Below, one piece after another: positions 1-6,481 of a stretch of DNA of 7,577 bases; positions within the stretch are counted from its first letter, which is position 1; each line of letters starts with the position of its first letter. Source of the DNA: Leptofilum sp050292445 (GTDB lineage: Bacteria > Chloroflexota > Anaerolineae > Promineifilales > Promineifilaceae); NCBI GenBank assembly GCA_050292445.1, contig JBNKLQ010000284.1, positions 1 to 7,577 of the forward strand, given 5' to 3'. Position numbers and translations under genes: made by a program. The notes beneath the pieces are model-generated. The model did not search any database. It saw nothing but the letters and a program-made list of their open reading frames with translations, and was not told the DNA's origin.

Positions 1-1519
1 GTGACACCGCTTCCAGCACTTCCAGGTAAGCCACGGTGTGCGTGGGCGTGTAGCTGGCCTGCTGCTGCTCGGCAAACGGCTCGCGGGGACGTGAGGGGCC
101 ACGTGGAATGAGACTACCCAAATTGGTGAGACGGCCGTTCCGCCACAGCCAAATCAGCACGGCAAGGACCACAATCAAAGCAAACACCACCAGCAAAAAG
201 CGCAGCACTAATCCAAGCAGGCCGCTGCCCGCATCTAGCGCATCGGGAATGTCTTGCCGCCCCTCGTTAACGGTAAGCACCACAATGGGGCTATTGGCTC
301 GTATTCCCTGATCATCCATGATGATCATTTCTACGCTGTTATTACCATACGTCAGGCTGGTGATGTCTGCCTGGAAGTTATTCACATCTTCCAGAGGTAC
401 ATCGTATGTCACGTCATTGACTTTGAGCTGAGCCGCTGTAATTTCCCGTTCGACGCCATCCAGCCAGGTAACGGCCGTATCAAACTGCAATCGCACTGAT
501 TCCTCTAAATTCGGTAAGGACAACGTGCGGCTTTCCGTGGGCAAATTAATGACAACGCTGGGTAAATTATTGGGAATATCTATCGTCGTTTCGGTCGATA
601 CACCTGGATTGTTAGCCAGGCTGACCGTTACGGGGAAATTACCAGCTTCCAGCATCGTCACCGTATAGCGGATACGGGCTTGGTCACGAAAACCACCAAT
701 GCGATTCCAGATAAGGGGCAAATCGGCCGTATTGTCCAGCTGGACAGCAATGCCCCCGGTTTGCGCCGCGACCCTTGCCAGAAAATCCTGGCCAACGGAT
801 GGCGTCGAAATGTCTTCATTGTCCAGCCAAATGGTATGCACAGGCACGCCCAGTTGCAGCGCCTGATTCACCAAATCATCCTCTTCAAAACGCGTACTGA
901 CCACGTCGGTGCCATCTGTTACCAGAACCAGCGAGGTAGCCATGTCTGGATTAGGCTTGAGGGCTTCCAACTCGGCCAACAGGCTGGTAGCGCTATCGAT
1001 GAGCGCCGTCGCCCCTGTTTCTGGGTCAAGCGGCGTAGCAAACAAGTTACGCACACTGTTATAAAAACCGGTTGGCTCCAGCAGCTGGGTTGCTTCGGCA
1101 TCCCCCACCTGATAAACGGCAACCGAATCAACCTGCTCGGTCATGTTGCCTGCGGAAACGTAGTTCTCAATGGCAGATTGTAGCGGCGGCAGCTCATCCA
1201 CCACCCCAGACGGAATATCGATAAGGAACACGGTAAAGGTCCCGGCGGTATGCACGCCCTGGTACTCAATCGGACCAACGGGATTGCCGTTTTGCAAGAT
1301 GGTGAGGGTTTCCTGGGAGAAGTCGAGCGGGTTGCCCTGAGCATCACGACCATAGAGGCGCAGCTCCACGCTGGGCAGGCTGCTCACATCGCTACCGGTG
1401 ATAAACAGTTGGGCCACGCTGGGGGTCGCATCTTGAGCCAATACGGCCGTTCCCGTCAGCAGCACCATTGTGAGCAACAAAACCAATCGCAGCCAGCCAC
1501 TTTTAATTGTTCGCATCAT
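1..1519 (-). CDS. Secreted VWA-like, membrane-anchored protein (3' end beyond window; probable C-terminal FHA domain)
   Basis: An uninterrupted reading frame of 506 codons runs from an ATGATG start at 1519 off the left edge. A Shine-Dalgarno GGGAGAGAGG (1525-1534) lies 5 nt upstream. Residues 1-28 are a signal peptide with a cleavage site before QDATPS. A VWA-like fold follows (about 95-270): the MIDAS position reads FLIDIPSG, where DxSxS is expected, and LVLVTDGTD lies at 197-205. A beta-rich segment spans about 275-418, one membrane helix about 433-458, and then a basic cytoplasmic tail. The last visible residues (YLEVLEAV) resemble the entry to the FHA domain of the divergent neighbour, so an FHA domain probably lies outside the window. 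Both proteins share the pattern LIWxRxG..QAxIRYxxx, which supports paralogy. VWA family members usually mediate metal-dependent protein contacts; the altered MIDAS makes metal binding doubtful. Ligand and partner are unknown. Confidence 0.85.
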   Translation of the reverse strand, partial: MMRTIKSGWLRLVLLLTMVLLTGTAVLAQDATPSVAQLFITGSDVSSLPSVELRLYGRDAQGNPLDFSQETLTILQNGNPVGPIEYQGVHTAGTFTVFLIDIPSGVVDELPPLQSAIENYVSAGNMTEQVDSVAVYQVGDAEATQLLEPTGFYNSVRNLFATPLDPETGATALIDSATSLLAELEALKPNPDMATSLVLVTDGTDVVSTRFEEDDLVNQALQLGVPVHTIWLDNEDISTPSVGQDFLARVAAQTGGIAVQLDNTADLPLIWNRIGGFRDQARIRYTVTMLEAGNFPVTVSLANNPGVSTETTIDIPNNLPSVVINLPTESRTLSLPNLEESVRLQFDTAVTWLDGVEREITAAQLKVNDVTYDVPLEDVNNFQADITSLTYGNNSVEMIIMDDQGIRANSPIVVLTVNEGRQDIPDALDAGSGLLGLVLRFLLVVFALIVVLAVLIWLWRNGRLTNLGSLIPRGPSRPREPFAEQQQASYTPTHTVAYLEVLEAVS

Positions 1520-1545
1520 GTGAGCCTCTCTCCCTGGATTTACCG

Positions 1546-1554
1546 TGCTATAAT
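1546..1554 (+). promoter_or_regulatory. Putative extended -10 promoter for the rightward VWA-FHA gene
   Basis: TGCTATAAT is a perfect extended -10 (TGn plus TATAAT at 1549-1554). No good -35 is present at normal spacing, as expected for extended -10 promoters. It predicts a start near 1561 and a leader of about 60 nt. It coincides almost base for base with the minus-strand -10 at 1550-1555, so the two promoters cannot be occupied at once. Confidence 0.5.
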
Positions 1555-1578
1555 AACAAACCGAGCGCAGAAAGTAAA
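1550..1578 (-). promoter_or_regulatory. Putative sigma70-type promoter for the leftward VWA-like gene
   Basis: On the minus strand, TTTACT (1573-1578) and TATTAT (1550-1555) are separated by 17 bp. This predicts a transcript start near 1543 and a leader of about 24 nt before the ATG at 1519. The -35 matches 4 of 6 consensus bases and the -10 matches 5 of 6. Position and spacing are good, but no transcript data are available. Confidence 0.5.
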
Positions 1579-1620
1579 CATAAAACAACCTACGCGCTCT
1601 GGGCGGTACGCCTGCGGAAG

Positions 1621-3603
1621 ATGAAGAAAATGGTCCAAAAGAATGAACATTTTATCCGCAGATTGCGCAGATTACGCAGTTTTTTTGCGTTTTTTATCTG
1701 CGCAATCTGCGGTTTGATATTTTTAAGTTCTGCCATGGCGCAAGAGGATGTGCAGCTGCGGCTAAGCGAACCCGATCTGTCCAGCTTTCCCGAGGTAACG
1801 TTAAACGTGTTGAGCAGCGATGCTCGTGGTGCGCCGCTGGCCGAATCGGATTTGTCGCGGCTGGCACTGCGAGAAAATGGCGTGCCCATTGCCAATGCCG
1901 ACATGCAGTTTGTCCCGGTCGGCGTAGATATTATATTTGTGCTGGATGCTGACCAATCGCTCAATATTATTGATGAAGGGCGCAGCGAGACGCGACTGCA
2001 AATGGTGCAGGCAACGCTGCAACGCTATGCCAGCCGCTTCATGAATCCCTCTGGGCTGGACCGCATCTCGCTGCTGGTGCCAGACGCCGCCAACGAAGCA
2101 GGCCAATTTTTAGTGCAGGATGCCAACTCCCCCGATAGTTTGGTGAGTGCTATCCAAAACTACGAACCAGCGCTGCCGGAAGACGTGCCGATCAATAGCA
2201 TGATGCTGCAAGCGATAGATCATGCGGCCGAAATTCAGGAAAACGGCCGTTATCAGGCCATCCTCCTCCTCAGCGAAGCGCGCCGCCTGAGCCACTTTCT
2301 CGATTTTGAAACCATCGTAGCCAATGCCCAGGCCGTTGAGCTGCCGCTTTTCACCGCCATCTTGGGGGCACAGGCCAGCTTCGATGAGATTGATGCCGCC
2401 GCTGCCCTGTACCAGCCTACTCGCGCTTTTTACGCCCACATCCCTCGCCCAGAAGAGGCAGATTCGCTCTTTTTAATCTGGCAGCGGCAGGGCAACCAGG
2501 CCCAAATCCGCTACAAATCGCTGCAAACAGAAAGCGGCCGTTATCCTATCACGGTCAACATCGGCACGCTGACAGCCAGCACGGAAATGGTGCTGGAGAT
2601 CACTCCGCCGCAAATTGAACTGGCTTTGCCCACGACGGCCGTTCAACGGCAAGGCAGCACGCCCGACTCCCCCCTCATCGACCTGGAACCTACAACCTTG
2701 GAGATTCCAGTTCAACTGTCCTGGCCAGATGATTTGCCGCGTGAGATTATGGCCGTTTCCCTCTTTGTCGATGGGCAGCAGCAGCCACAGCTCAACACGC
2801 CCCAACCAGATGAGGCTGGCATCATTAACCTGAGCTGGAATGTGCTTTCAGTGGACACGGGGGCCTACCGTCTGCGTGTCGAGTTAACGGATGTGCTGGG
2901 CTACACGGCGGAAACAGAAACGGTTGTGCTAACGATTACGGCCGTTCGCCCCGATCCCCCTACCCCCACGCCAGCCCCCACGCCAACGCCCAGCCCCATC
3001 GAGCGCGTTACAGAAGTCACCAGCACGGTAAGCAGGGACGACTGGCTGCTTATTTTGGCCGGGTTGGGCTTATTGGGACTGGTGCTTGTCCTCATCCGTT
3101 GGTGGCGGCGACGCTACTTCAAAGTAGCATCACGTCCCCGCCCCAGACGGCAAACGGCCGAAGCAGACGAAACGCAAGACGAAGTTGATGATACGCTAAT
3201 CGCCTCGCTGCATTTGGTGGAAGATGCCCCCGGCAACCGCACGGACATCTTTATTGATGAAGATAATATGGCCATTGGCCGGGATTACGAGGTAGCCCAG
3301 ATTGTATTTGGTGATCCTTCGGTGGCTCGATTGCATGCAAGGATTCGACGGCGGAACGGCCGTTACTGGCTGTATGATGAAGGCAGCGCCAGCGGCACCT
3401 TTTTAAACCACGACCGGCTTGGCCTTAGCCCACGCCATCTGCAAGATGGCGACGAAATTCGCCTGGGCCATATTCTGCTGCGCTTCCAGCTTCGCCCCGA
3501 AGCACCAGAATCCTCCGACCAACCGGAACCTGAAAAAACCATGATAGAGGAAAACATAGTAGAACAAACTGGCGAAACAGACGACGAGGCCGCTATTGAT
3601 TGA
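1621..3603 (+). CDS. Signal-peptide VWA-like / FHA-domain transmembrane protein
   Basis: This is a 660-residue protein from ATG 1621. The in-frame ATG 1630 is an equally good start, with GGAAG 9 nt upstream. ATG 1507 lies upstream of the predicted promoter and would bury the signal peptide, so it is rejected. Residues 1-40 are a signal peptide: basic RRLRRLR, a hydrophobic core, and SSAMA before QEDV. A VWA-like domain covers about 95-290; its MIDAS reads DADQS at 109-113, one change from DxSxS. A beta-rich region spans 295-441. A Pro-Thr stalk (444-459) leads to one membrane helix (475-493) and a basic stop-transfer segment. The cytoplasmic FHA domain (about 550-623) keeps GR at 553-554, SVARLHA at 567-573, SGTFLN at 591-596 and DGDEIRLG at 609-616, the phosphothreonine-reading core. 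It is a paralogue of the divergent gene at 1-1519. It probably relays an extracellular event to, or is recruited by, Ser/Thr kinase signalling; that role is inferred. Confidence 0.9.
   Translation: MKKMVQKNEHFIRRLRRLRSFFAFFICAICGLIFLSSAMAQEDVQLRLSEPDLSSFPEVTLNVLSSDARGAPLAESDLSRLALRENGVPIANADMQFVPVGVDIIFVLDADQSLNIIDEGRSETRLQMVQATLQRYASRFMNPSGLDRISLLVPDAANEAGQFLVQDANSPDSLVSAIQNYEPALPEDVPINSMMLQAIDHAAEIQENGRYQAILLLSEARRLSHFLDFETIVANAQAVELPLFTAILGAQASFDEIDAAAALYQPTRAFYAHIPRPEEADSLFLIWQRQGNQAQIRYKSLQTESGRYPITVNIGTLTASTEMVLEITPPQIELALPTTAVQRQGSTPDSPLIDLEPTTLEIPVQLSWPDDLPREIMAVSLFVDGQQQPQLNTPQPDEAGIINLSWNVLSVDTGAYRLRVELTDVLGYTAETETVVLTITAVRPDPPTPTPAPTPTPSPIERVTEVTSTVSRDDWLLILAGLGLLGLVLVLIRWWRRRYFKVASRPRPRRQTAEADETQDEVDDTLIASLHLVEDAPGNRTDIFIDEDNMAIGRDYEVAQIVFGDPSVARLHARIRRRNGRYWLYDEGSASGTFLNHDRLGLSPRHLQDGDEIRLGHILLRFQLRPEAPESSDQPEPEKTMIEENIVEQTGETDDEAAID
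1656..1712. repeat. Perfect 17-bp palindrome built of 9-bp units, inside a signal-peptide coding region
   Basis: The arms 1656-1672 and 1696-1712 are perfect reverse complements around a 23-nt loop. The loop holds a second 5-bp pair, ACGCA (1674-1678) with TGCGT (1686-1690). The arms consist of 9-bp tandem units: GCAGATTGC and GCAGATTAC on the left, ATCTGCGCA and ATCTGCGGT on the right. The element lies entirely within codons for the n- and h-regions of the neighbouring protein's signal peptide. It would also form a strong mRNA hairpin near the start of translation. Confidence 0.9.
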
Positions 3604-5224
3604 TCTACTGCAAGCTAATCCACTGCTGCTGCTCTTTTTGGTCGTTGCCATTGGCTATTTGCTAGGCCAAATTCGGATTGGGGGTAATAGCATGGGCGTT
3701 GCGGCCGTTTTGTTCGTCGGTCTGGCGTTTGGAGCAGTGGACCCAGCGCTGCAACTGCCGCAAATCATCCTCGATTTGGGGCTGGTCCTGTTTGTCTACA
3801 CCATTGGGCTGGCCAACGGCCCCGGCTTTTTTAGCAAGTTCCGCCGGGAAGGAATGCGTGAAGTCCTGTTCATCGTGGGCATTATGATGCTGCCTGCACT
3901 ACTGCTCCTGGGTCTTTATTTTGCCCTGGACCTAAGCCCGGCAACGACGGTGGGCATCTTCACCGGCATGTCTAACAATACGCCTGCCCTGGCCAGCGTA
4001 CTGGATTTGATTGGGCAGCGCGGTGGGTCGGCTACGGCCGTTTCCGATGCTGTCGTCGGGTTTTCCGTAGTTTATCCGCTGGGGGTGTTGGCCCGAATGC
4101 TGGTGCTGGCCGTGGTGCTGCGCCTCTGGCCGGTTGATTTTGCCGACGAAGCGTACCGCTTGCGCCACCAATACCCCATCGCCCGCGACCTGCAATATTG
4201 CACCATTGAGGTGACTAAAGGTGAGATGACGGAACGGCCGTTGCGCCAGTTACGCCGCGAACATGCGTGGGATGTGTTATTCGGCCGTTTGTACCGAGGT
4301 GATGCGATCAGCCTCATCAGCAACGATACGCAGTTTCAGGTGGGCGACAAAATTGTGATTGCCGGAACGCCAGAAGCGATGGCTCAGATAGAAGCCGACT
4401 TCGGCCAGCGTTCCGCCGAGGATTTGCTGCACGACCACGCTGTCTACACCAGCCGCCGTCTCTTTGTCTCTAATCCCGACATCGCCGGCAAGCAGTTGGT
4501 CACGCTCAACCTGCGTGAGGCGCACGGCGCGATTGTCTCCCACGTCCGTCGTGGCGATGTGGAGCTGTTGGCCCGTGGCGACACCGTCTTGGAGTGGGGC
4601 GACCGCATCCGCGTCCTGGCTCCTCGCGAAGAAATTCCTCATCTCGTGGAACTGTTTGGCGATTCCTACGCTCAGCTCAGCCACGTCAATCTGCTCACAG
4701 TGGGCTTGGGCATCGCCGTCGGCTGGCTCATCGGCCTGATACCGATTACGCTGCCGGGGGGCATCACCTTTCAACTGGGACTGGCTGGCGGGCCGCTGCT
4801 GGTGGCTTTGGTGCTGGGCGCGCTGCGCCGCACCGGCCCCATCCTGTGGAAGATGCCCTACAGCGCCAACCTGACGCTGCGCCAGTTTGGCCTGATCTTA
4901 CTGCTGGCGGCAGTCGGGGTCCGCTCCGGCAATGCCTTCCTGAACGCCTTTGCCAGCGGCGCAGGCTGGCTCATTTTTGCACTTGGGTTTGGGCTAATTG
5001 TGGTGACAACGCTGCTGGCGCTGTGGCTGGGAAACAAGCTGCTGCGCATTCCCTTCAGCCTGTTACTGGGCATGATCTCCCCCCAACCGGCCGTTTTGGA
5101 TTATGCCGAAGAGCAGGCGCAAAATCCGCTGCCGGGCATCGGCTACACGCTCATGTTCCCCTTCGCCATCATCATCAACGTCATCCTCGCGCAGGTGTTA
5201 TTAATTATTCTGCAAAATTGGTAG
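3596..5224 (+). CDS. AspT/YidE-type transporter with two RCK_C (TrkA-C) domains
   Basis: This 542-residue protein has the layout of the aspartate:alanine exchanger (AAE) family. An N-terminal hydrophobic half (about 5-178) is followed by two soluble RCK_C-like domains at about 190-270 and 285-356, then a C-terminal hydrophobic half (about 364-540). The two halves carry related signature loops, GMSNNTPALASVLD (124-137) and GMISPQPAVLDYA (492-504), as expected from an internally duplicated carrier. The family exchanges or transports carboxylates and amino acids. RCK_C domains commonly bind small ligands that gate transport; the substrate here cannot be told. The start is TTG at 3596, with GACGAGG at 3582-3588 seven nt upstream. 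No ATG exists early enough to keep the first helix. The start overlaps the end of the VWA-FHA gene by 8 nt, which suggests translational coupling. The length is typical and no lesion is seen. Confidence 0.88.
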   Translation: MIDLLQANPLLLLFLVVAIGYLLGQIRIGGNSMGVAAVLFVGLAFGAVDPALQLPQIILDLGLVLFVYTIGLANGPGFFSKFRREGMREVLFIVGIMMLPALLLLGLYFALDLSPATTVGIFTGMSNNTPALASVLDLIGQRGGSATAVSDAVVGFSVVYPLGVLARMLVLAVVLRLWPVDFADEAYRLRHQYPIARDLQYCTIEVTKGEMTERPLRQLRREHAWDVLFGRLYRGDAISLISNDTQFQVGDKIVIAGTPEAMAQIEADFGQRSAEDLLHDHAVYTSRRLFVSNPDIAGKQLVTLNLREAHGAIVSHVRRGDVELLARGDTVLEWGDRIRVLAPREEIPHLVELFGDSYAQLSHVNLLTVGLGIAVGWLIGLIPITLPGGITFQLGLAGGPLLVALVLGALRRTGPILWKMPYSANLTLRQFGLILLLAAVGVRSGNAFLNAFASGAGWLIFALGFGLIVVTTLLALWLGNKLLRIPFSLLLGMISPQPAVLDYAEEQAQNPLPGIGYTLMFPFAIIINVILAQVLLIILQNW

Positions 5225-5241
5225 TCTCAGTAGAAGAATTT

Positions 5242-5346
5242 TTGACGCAAAGAGCGCAAAGAATTAGAAGGTGCGAAGGAAGGAATTTAACTATTCTTTG
5301 CCTCTTTGCACCTTTGCCTCTTTGCACCTTTGCGCCTTTGCGTCAA
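5242..5346. repeat. Inverted repeat with six tandem 8-bp TTTGCNYC units; probable terminator between convergent genes
   Basis: Bases 5242-5261 pair with 5328-5346, 19 bp with a single bulge. Inside, AAGGTGCGAAG (5268-5278) can pair, with one G-T, with CTTTGCACCTT at 5304-5314 or at 5320-5330. The right side is a gap-free array of six octamers, 5297-5344: TTTGCCTC, TTTGCACC, TTTGCCTC, TTTGCACC, TTTGCGCC, TTTGCGTC. The left side holds degraded complements. On the plus strand the stem is followed by GTTTTT (5347-5352), which fits an intrinsic terminator for the transporter gene ending at 5224. The element fills the space to the convergent gene that stops at 5351. Confidence 0.85.
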
Positions 5347-5350
5347 GTTT

Positions 5351-5824
5351 TTAAACAGGCGCGGTGGCAGCAGCGAGTAACACGCGAGTGGCGTGCAGGC
5401 GCTGCATCGTGGTGCGGGCCAGCTGCTTTTGCAGGCCATAGGCCAGGTCGTGGTCCTGGTCGCACAAATCGCGCAAGGCGAGGGCGTCGGTTTTGAGTAC
5501 AGTGCAGGGTTGGGTGGCAACGGCCGTTGACGTCAAGTTATACGGCTCAATCAACGCCGAAATACCCAACACCTCCCCTGGATTGATCGTGCCGATCATG
5601 AAATCCTTGCGCAGCGCTGGTAGATTCTCGTCAAGCACAACAAAGTGTAAATCAACGCTGCCAGTCATGAGCAGATACAAAGCATCTGCCTTTTCATCAA
5701 TGTTAAATAGGATCATGTTGGCAGGCACTTCAACCTCATCTGTGATCATTGCCACTTCCTGCTGCTGTTGGTGTGTCATAAACGCAAAAAAGGGATAACG
5801 TCGCAAAAGTTCGGGAGAAACCAT
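5351..5824 (-). CDS. Stand-alone cyclic nucleotide-binding-domain (Crp/Fnr-like) protein without a DNA-binding domain
   Basis: The protein has 157 residues. ATG at 5824 is preceded by a near-perfect AGGAGG five nt away. Residues 5-110 look like a cNMP-binding beta-barrel: an initial helix (LLRRYPFFAFMT), NMILFNIDEKADALYLLMTGSVDL, then NPGEVLGISALIEPYNLTSTAVA, the phosphate-binding cassette region. Residues 113-149 form a long helix like the Crp dimerisation helix, and the protein then ends. The C-terminal helix-turn-helix of Crp/Fnr regulators is absent. In Crp an arginine in this cassette holds the cyclic phosphate; the corresponding place here reads NLTST with no arginine, so binding of cAMP or cGMP is doubtful. 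It may act as a ligand sensor or as a partner domain acting in trans. It lies 98 bp downstream of, and on the same strand as, the hydrogenase protease gene, with a palindrome between them. Confidence 0.82.
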   Translation of the reverse strand: MVSPELLRRYPFFAFMTHQQQQEVAMITDEVEVPANMILFNIDEKADALYLLMTGSVDLHFVVLDENLPALRKDFMIGTINPGEVLGISALIEPYNLTSTAVATQPCTVLKTDALALRDLCDQDHDLAYGLQKQLARTTMQRLHATRVLLAAATAPV

Positions 5825-5844
5825 CTCTTCCTCCTAATTTAATG

Positions 5845-5913
5845 GGACGCTGATTTGCCTGATCGCGAAGCGGTCGCCGTGCGACATCAGGAAGATCAGG
5901 CAAATCAGCGTCC
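5845..5913. repeat. Perfect 20-bp palindrome with 9-bp tandem units
   Basis: The arms 5845-5864 and 5894-5913 are exact reverse complements around a 29-nt loop. The loop itself can pair TCGC (5863-5866) with GCGA (5881-5884). The right side reads as three 9-bp units: ATCAGGAAG (5886-5894), ATCAGGCAA (5895-5903) and ATCAGCGTC (5904-5912). It sits between the stop of the hydrogenase protease gene and the Shine-Dalgarno of the cNMP-domain gene. A run of five T (5916-5920) follows the stem on the plus strand, which is the wrong strand to terminate either adjacent gene. In a read-through minus-strand message the stem would lie just before the ribosome site of the cNMP-domain gene. Confidence 0.9.
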
Positions 5914-5922
5914 TGTTTTTGT

Positions 5923-6417
5923 TTATAGTGTGCTTAAACACTCGATCTCTGGAGTGGTGTGCAGCAGTTTAAGTACGGCCGTTACTGCCTGGGGTATCGC
6001 CATTTCCACTTCCGGCGTCAGCTCATCAGAAAAATCGTAGACACGCGCTGCTTCGATGCCCACGATCATAATGTCGTCGGGCAGTGTGGCACCCATCTGA
6101 CGGCCCAGGGCCAGAGCGGTTTGCAGTGAGGTGTCGTGAACGGCCGTGGTGTGCCCCGCCGACAAATCCGGTAATGCCTGCAAAGGAAAGGAGGTGACTT
6201 CACCGATACGGCCGTTTTGCGTCTGGATTGAATCGATAATGATCACCCGGTCGTAGCCGATAAGCCGCTCCATGAGGCTTAAGCCACCCAGGGCCAGAAA
6301 TTCGACTTTTGTGTGGGGAACGGCCGTTTTCACTGCCTCCGCCACACGCCAGCCAACTCCGTCATCGCCCAGGATAGGATTACCCAAACCCACAACCAAT
6401 GTTTTACTACGATTCAT
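5923..6417 (-). CDS. Hydrogenase maturation protease (HybD/HycI/HoxW-type)
   Basis: The protein has 164 residues, the usual size of this endopeptidase family. These enzymes cleave the C-terminal extension of a [NiFe]-hydrogenase large subunit after nickel insertion. The N-terminus has the signature VVGLGNPILGDDGVGWRVAE. The expected nickel ligands are visible: Asp19 (in GDDG, matching HybD Glu16), Asp62 (VIIIDSI, matching Asp62) and His94 (VHDTSL, matching His93). GIEAARVYDFSDELTPEV (120-137) is the late conserved segment. ATG 6417 has GAGGG at 6421-6425 only 3 nt upstream, a tight spacing, so initiation may be weak. No hydrogenase structural gene is in the window. The cytosolic enzyme may serve a hydrogenase encoded elsewhere. 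Confidence 0.9.
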   Translation of the reverse strand: MNRSKTLVVGLGNPILGDDGVGWRVAEAVKTAVPHTKVEFLALGGLSLMERLIGYDRVIIIDSIQTQNGRIGEVTSFPLQALPDLSAGHTTAVHDTSLQTALALGRQMGATLPDDIMIVGIEAARVYDFSDELTPEVEMAIPQAVTAVLKLLHTTPEIECLSTL

Positions 6418-6447
6418 ACGCCCTCGTTGTCATTCATCAGCAATTTT

Positions 6448-6481
6448 GTAATCAGTAATCAGTGAACCGATTACTGATTAC
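6448..6481. repeat. Perfect 13-bp palindrome with two TAATCAG units per arm
   Basis: GTAATCAGTAATC (6448-6460) and GATTACTGATTAC (6469-6481) are exact reverse complements around an 8-nt loop. The left arm starts two tandem 7-bp TAATCAG units (6449-6462); the right side mirrors them (6469-6482). It lies about 30 bp upstream of the hydrogenase protease start, so it could affect that gene's promoter or simply be a resident repeat. Confidence 0.9.

Larger units (their letters stand above)
131..6327. repeat. Dispersed iterated palindrome ACGGCCGT, 14 exact copies
   Basis: Exact copies start at 131, 471, 1443, 2243, 2635, 2938, 3356, 4034, 4234, 5520, 5975, 6140, 6208 and 6320. Seven-of-eight copies (CGGCCGT or ACGGCCG) lie near 724, 2534, 3154, 3702, 4282 and 5088. 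Many extend to AACGGCCGTT. With equal base use, about 0.12 copies of a given 8-mer are expected in 7.5 kb. All 14 exact copies lie inside genes: nine are read as Thr-Ala-Val, four as Asn-Gly-Arg, one as Arg-Pro-Leu. The motif is absent from 6328 to the right end. Confidence 0.9.

Noticed and set aside
680..1183. 167-codon plus-strand reading frame
   Set aside because: It is antisense to the open, signal-peptide-bearing minus-strand gene 1-1519, whose protein shows clear paralogy to the neighbour. The plus frame has no recognisable domain.
1507..1620. Upstream ATG start for the VWA-FHA gene
   Set aside because: It would add 38 residues before the signal peptide, starts upstream of the predicted promoter, and would overlap the start of the divergent gene.
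5297..5344. CRISPR-like array
   Set aside because: The units are 8 bp with no spacers; it is a simple tandem repeat forming one side of a hairpin.
4594..5496. 300-codon plus-strand reading frame
   Set aside because: It is a shifted frame of the transporter that continues through the tandem-repeat region and antisense to the cNMP-domain gene. Its Arg/Ala/Gly-rich composition is typical of out-of-frame GC-rich DNA.
5845..5920. Intrinsic terminator of the hydrogenase protease gene
   Set aside because: The T-run follows the stem on the plus strand, while the gene is on the minus strand. On that strand the stem is followed by the Shine-Dalgarno region of the next gene.
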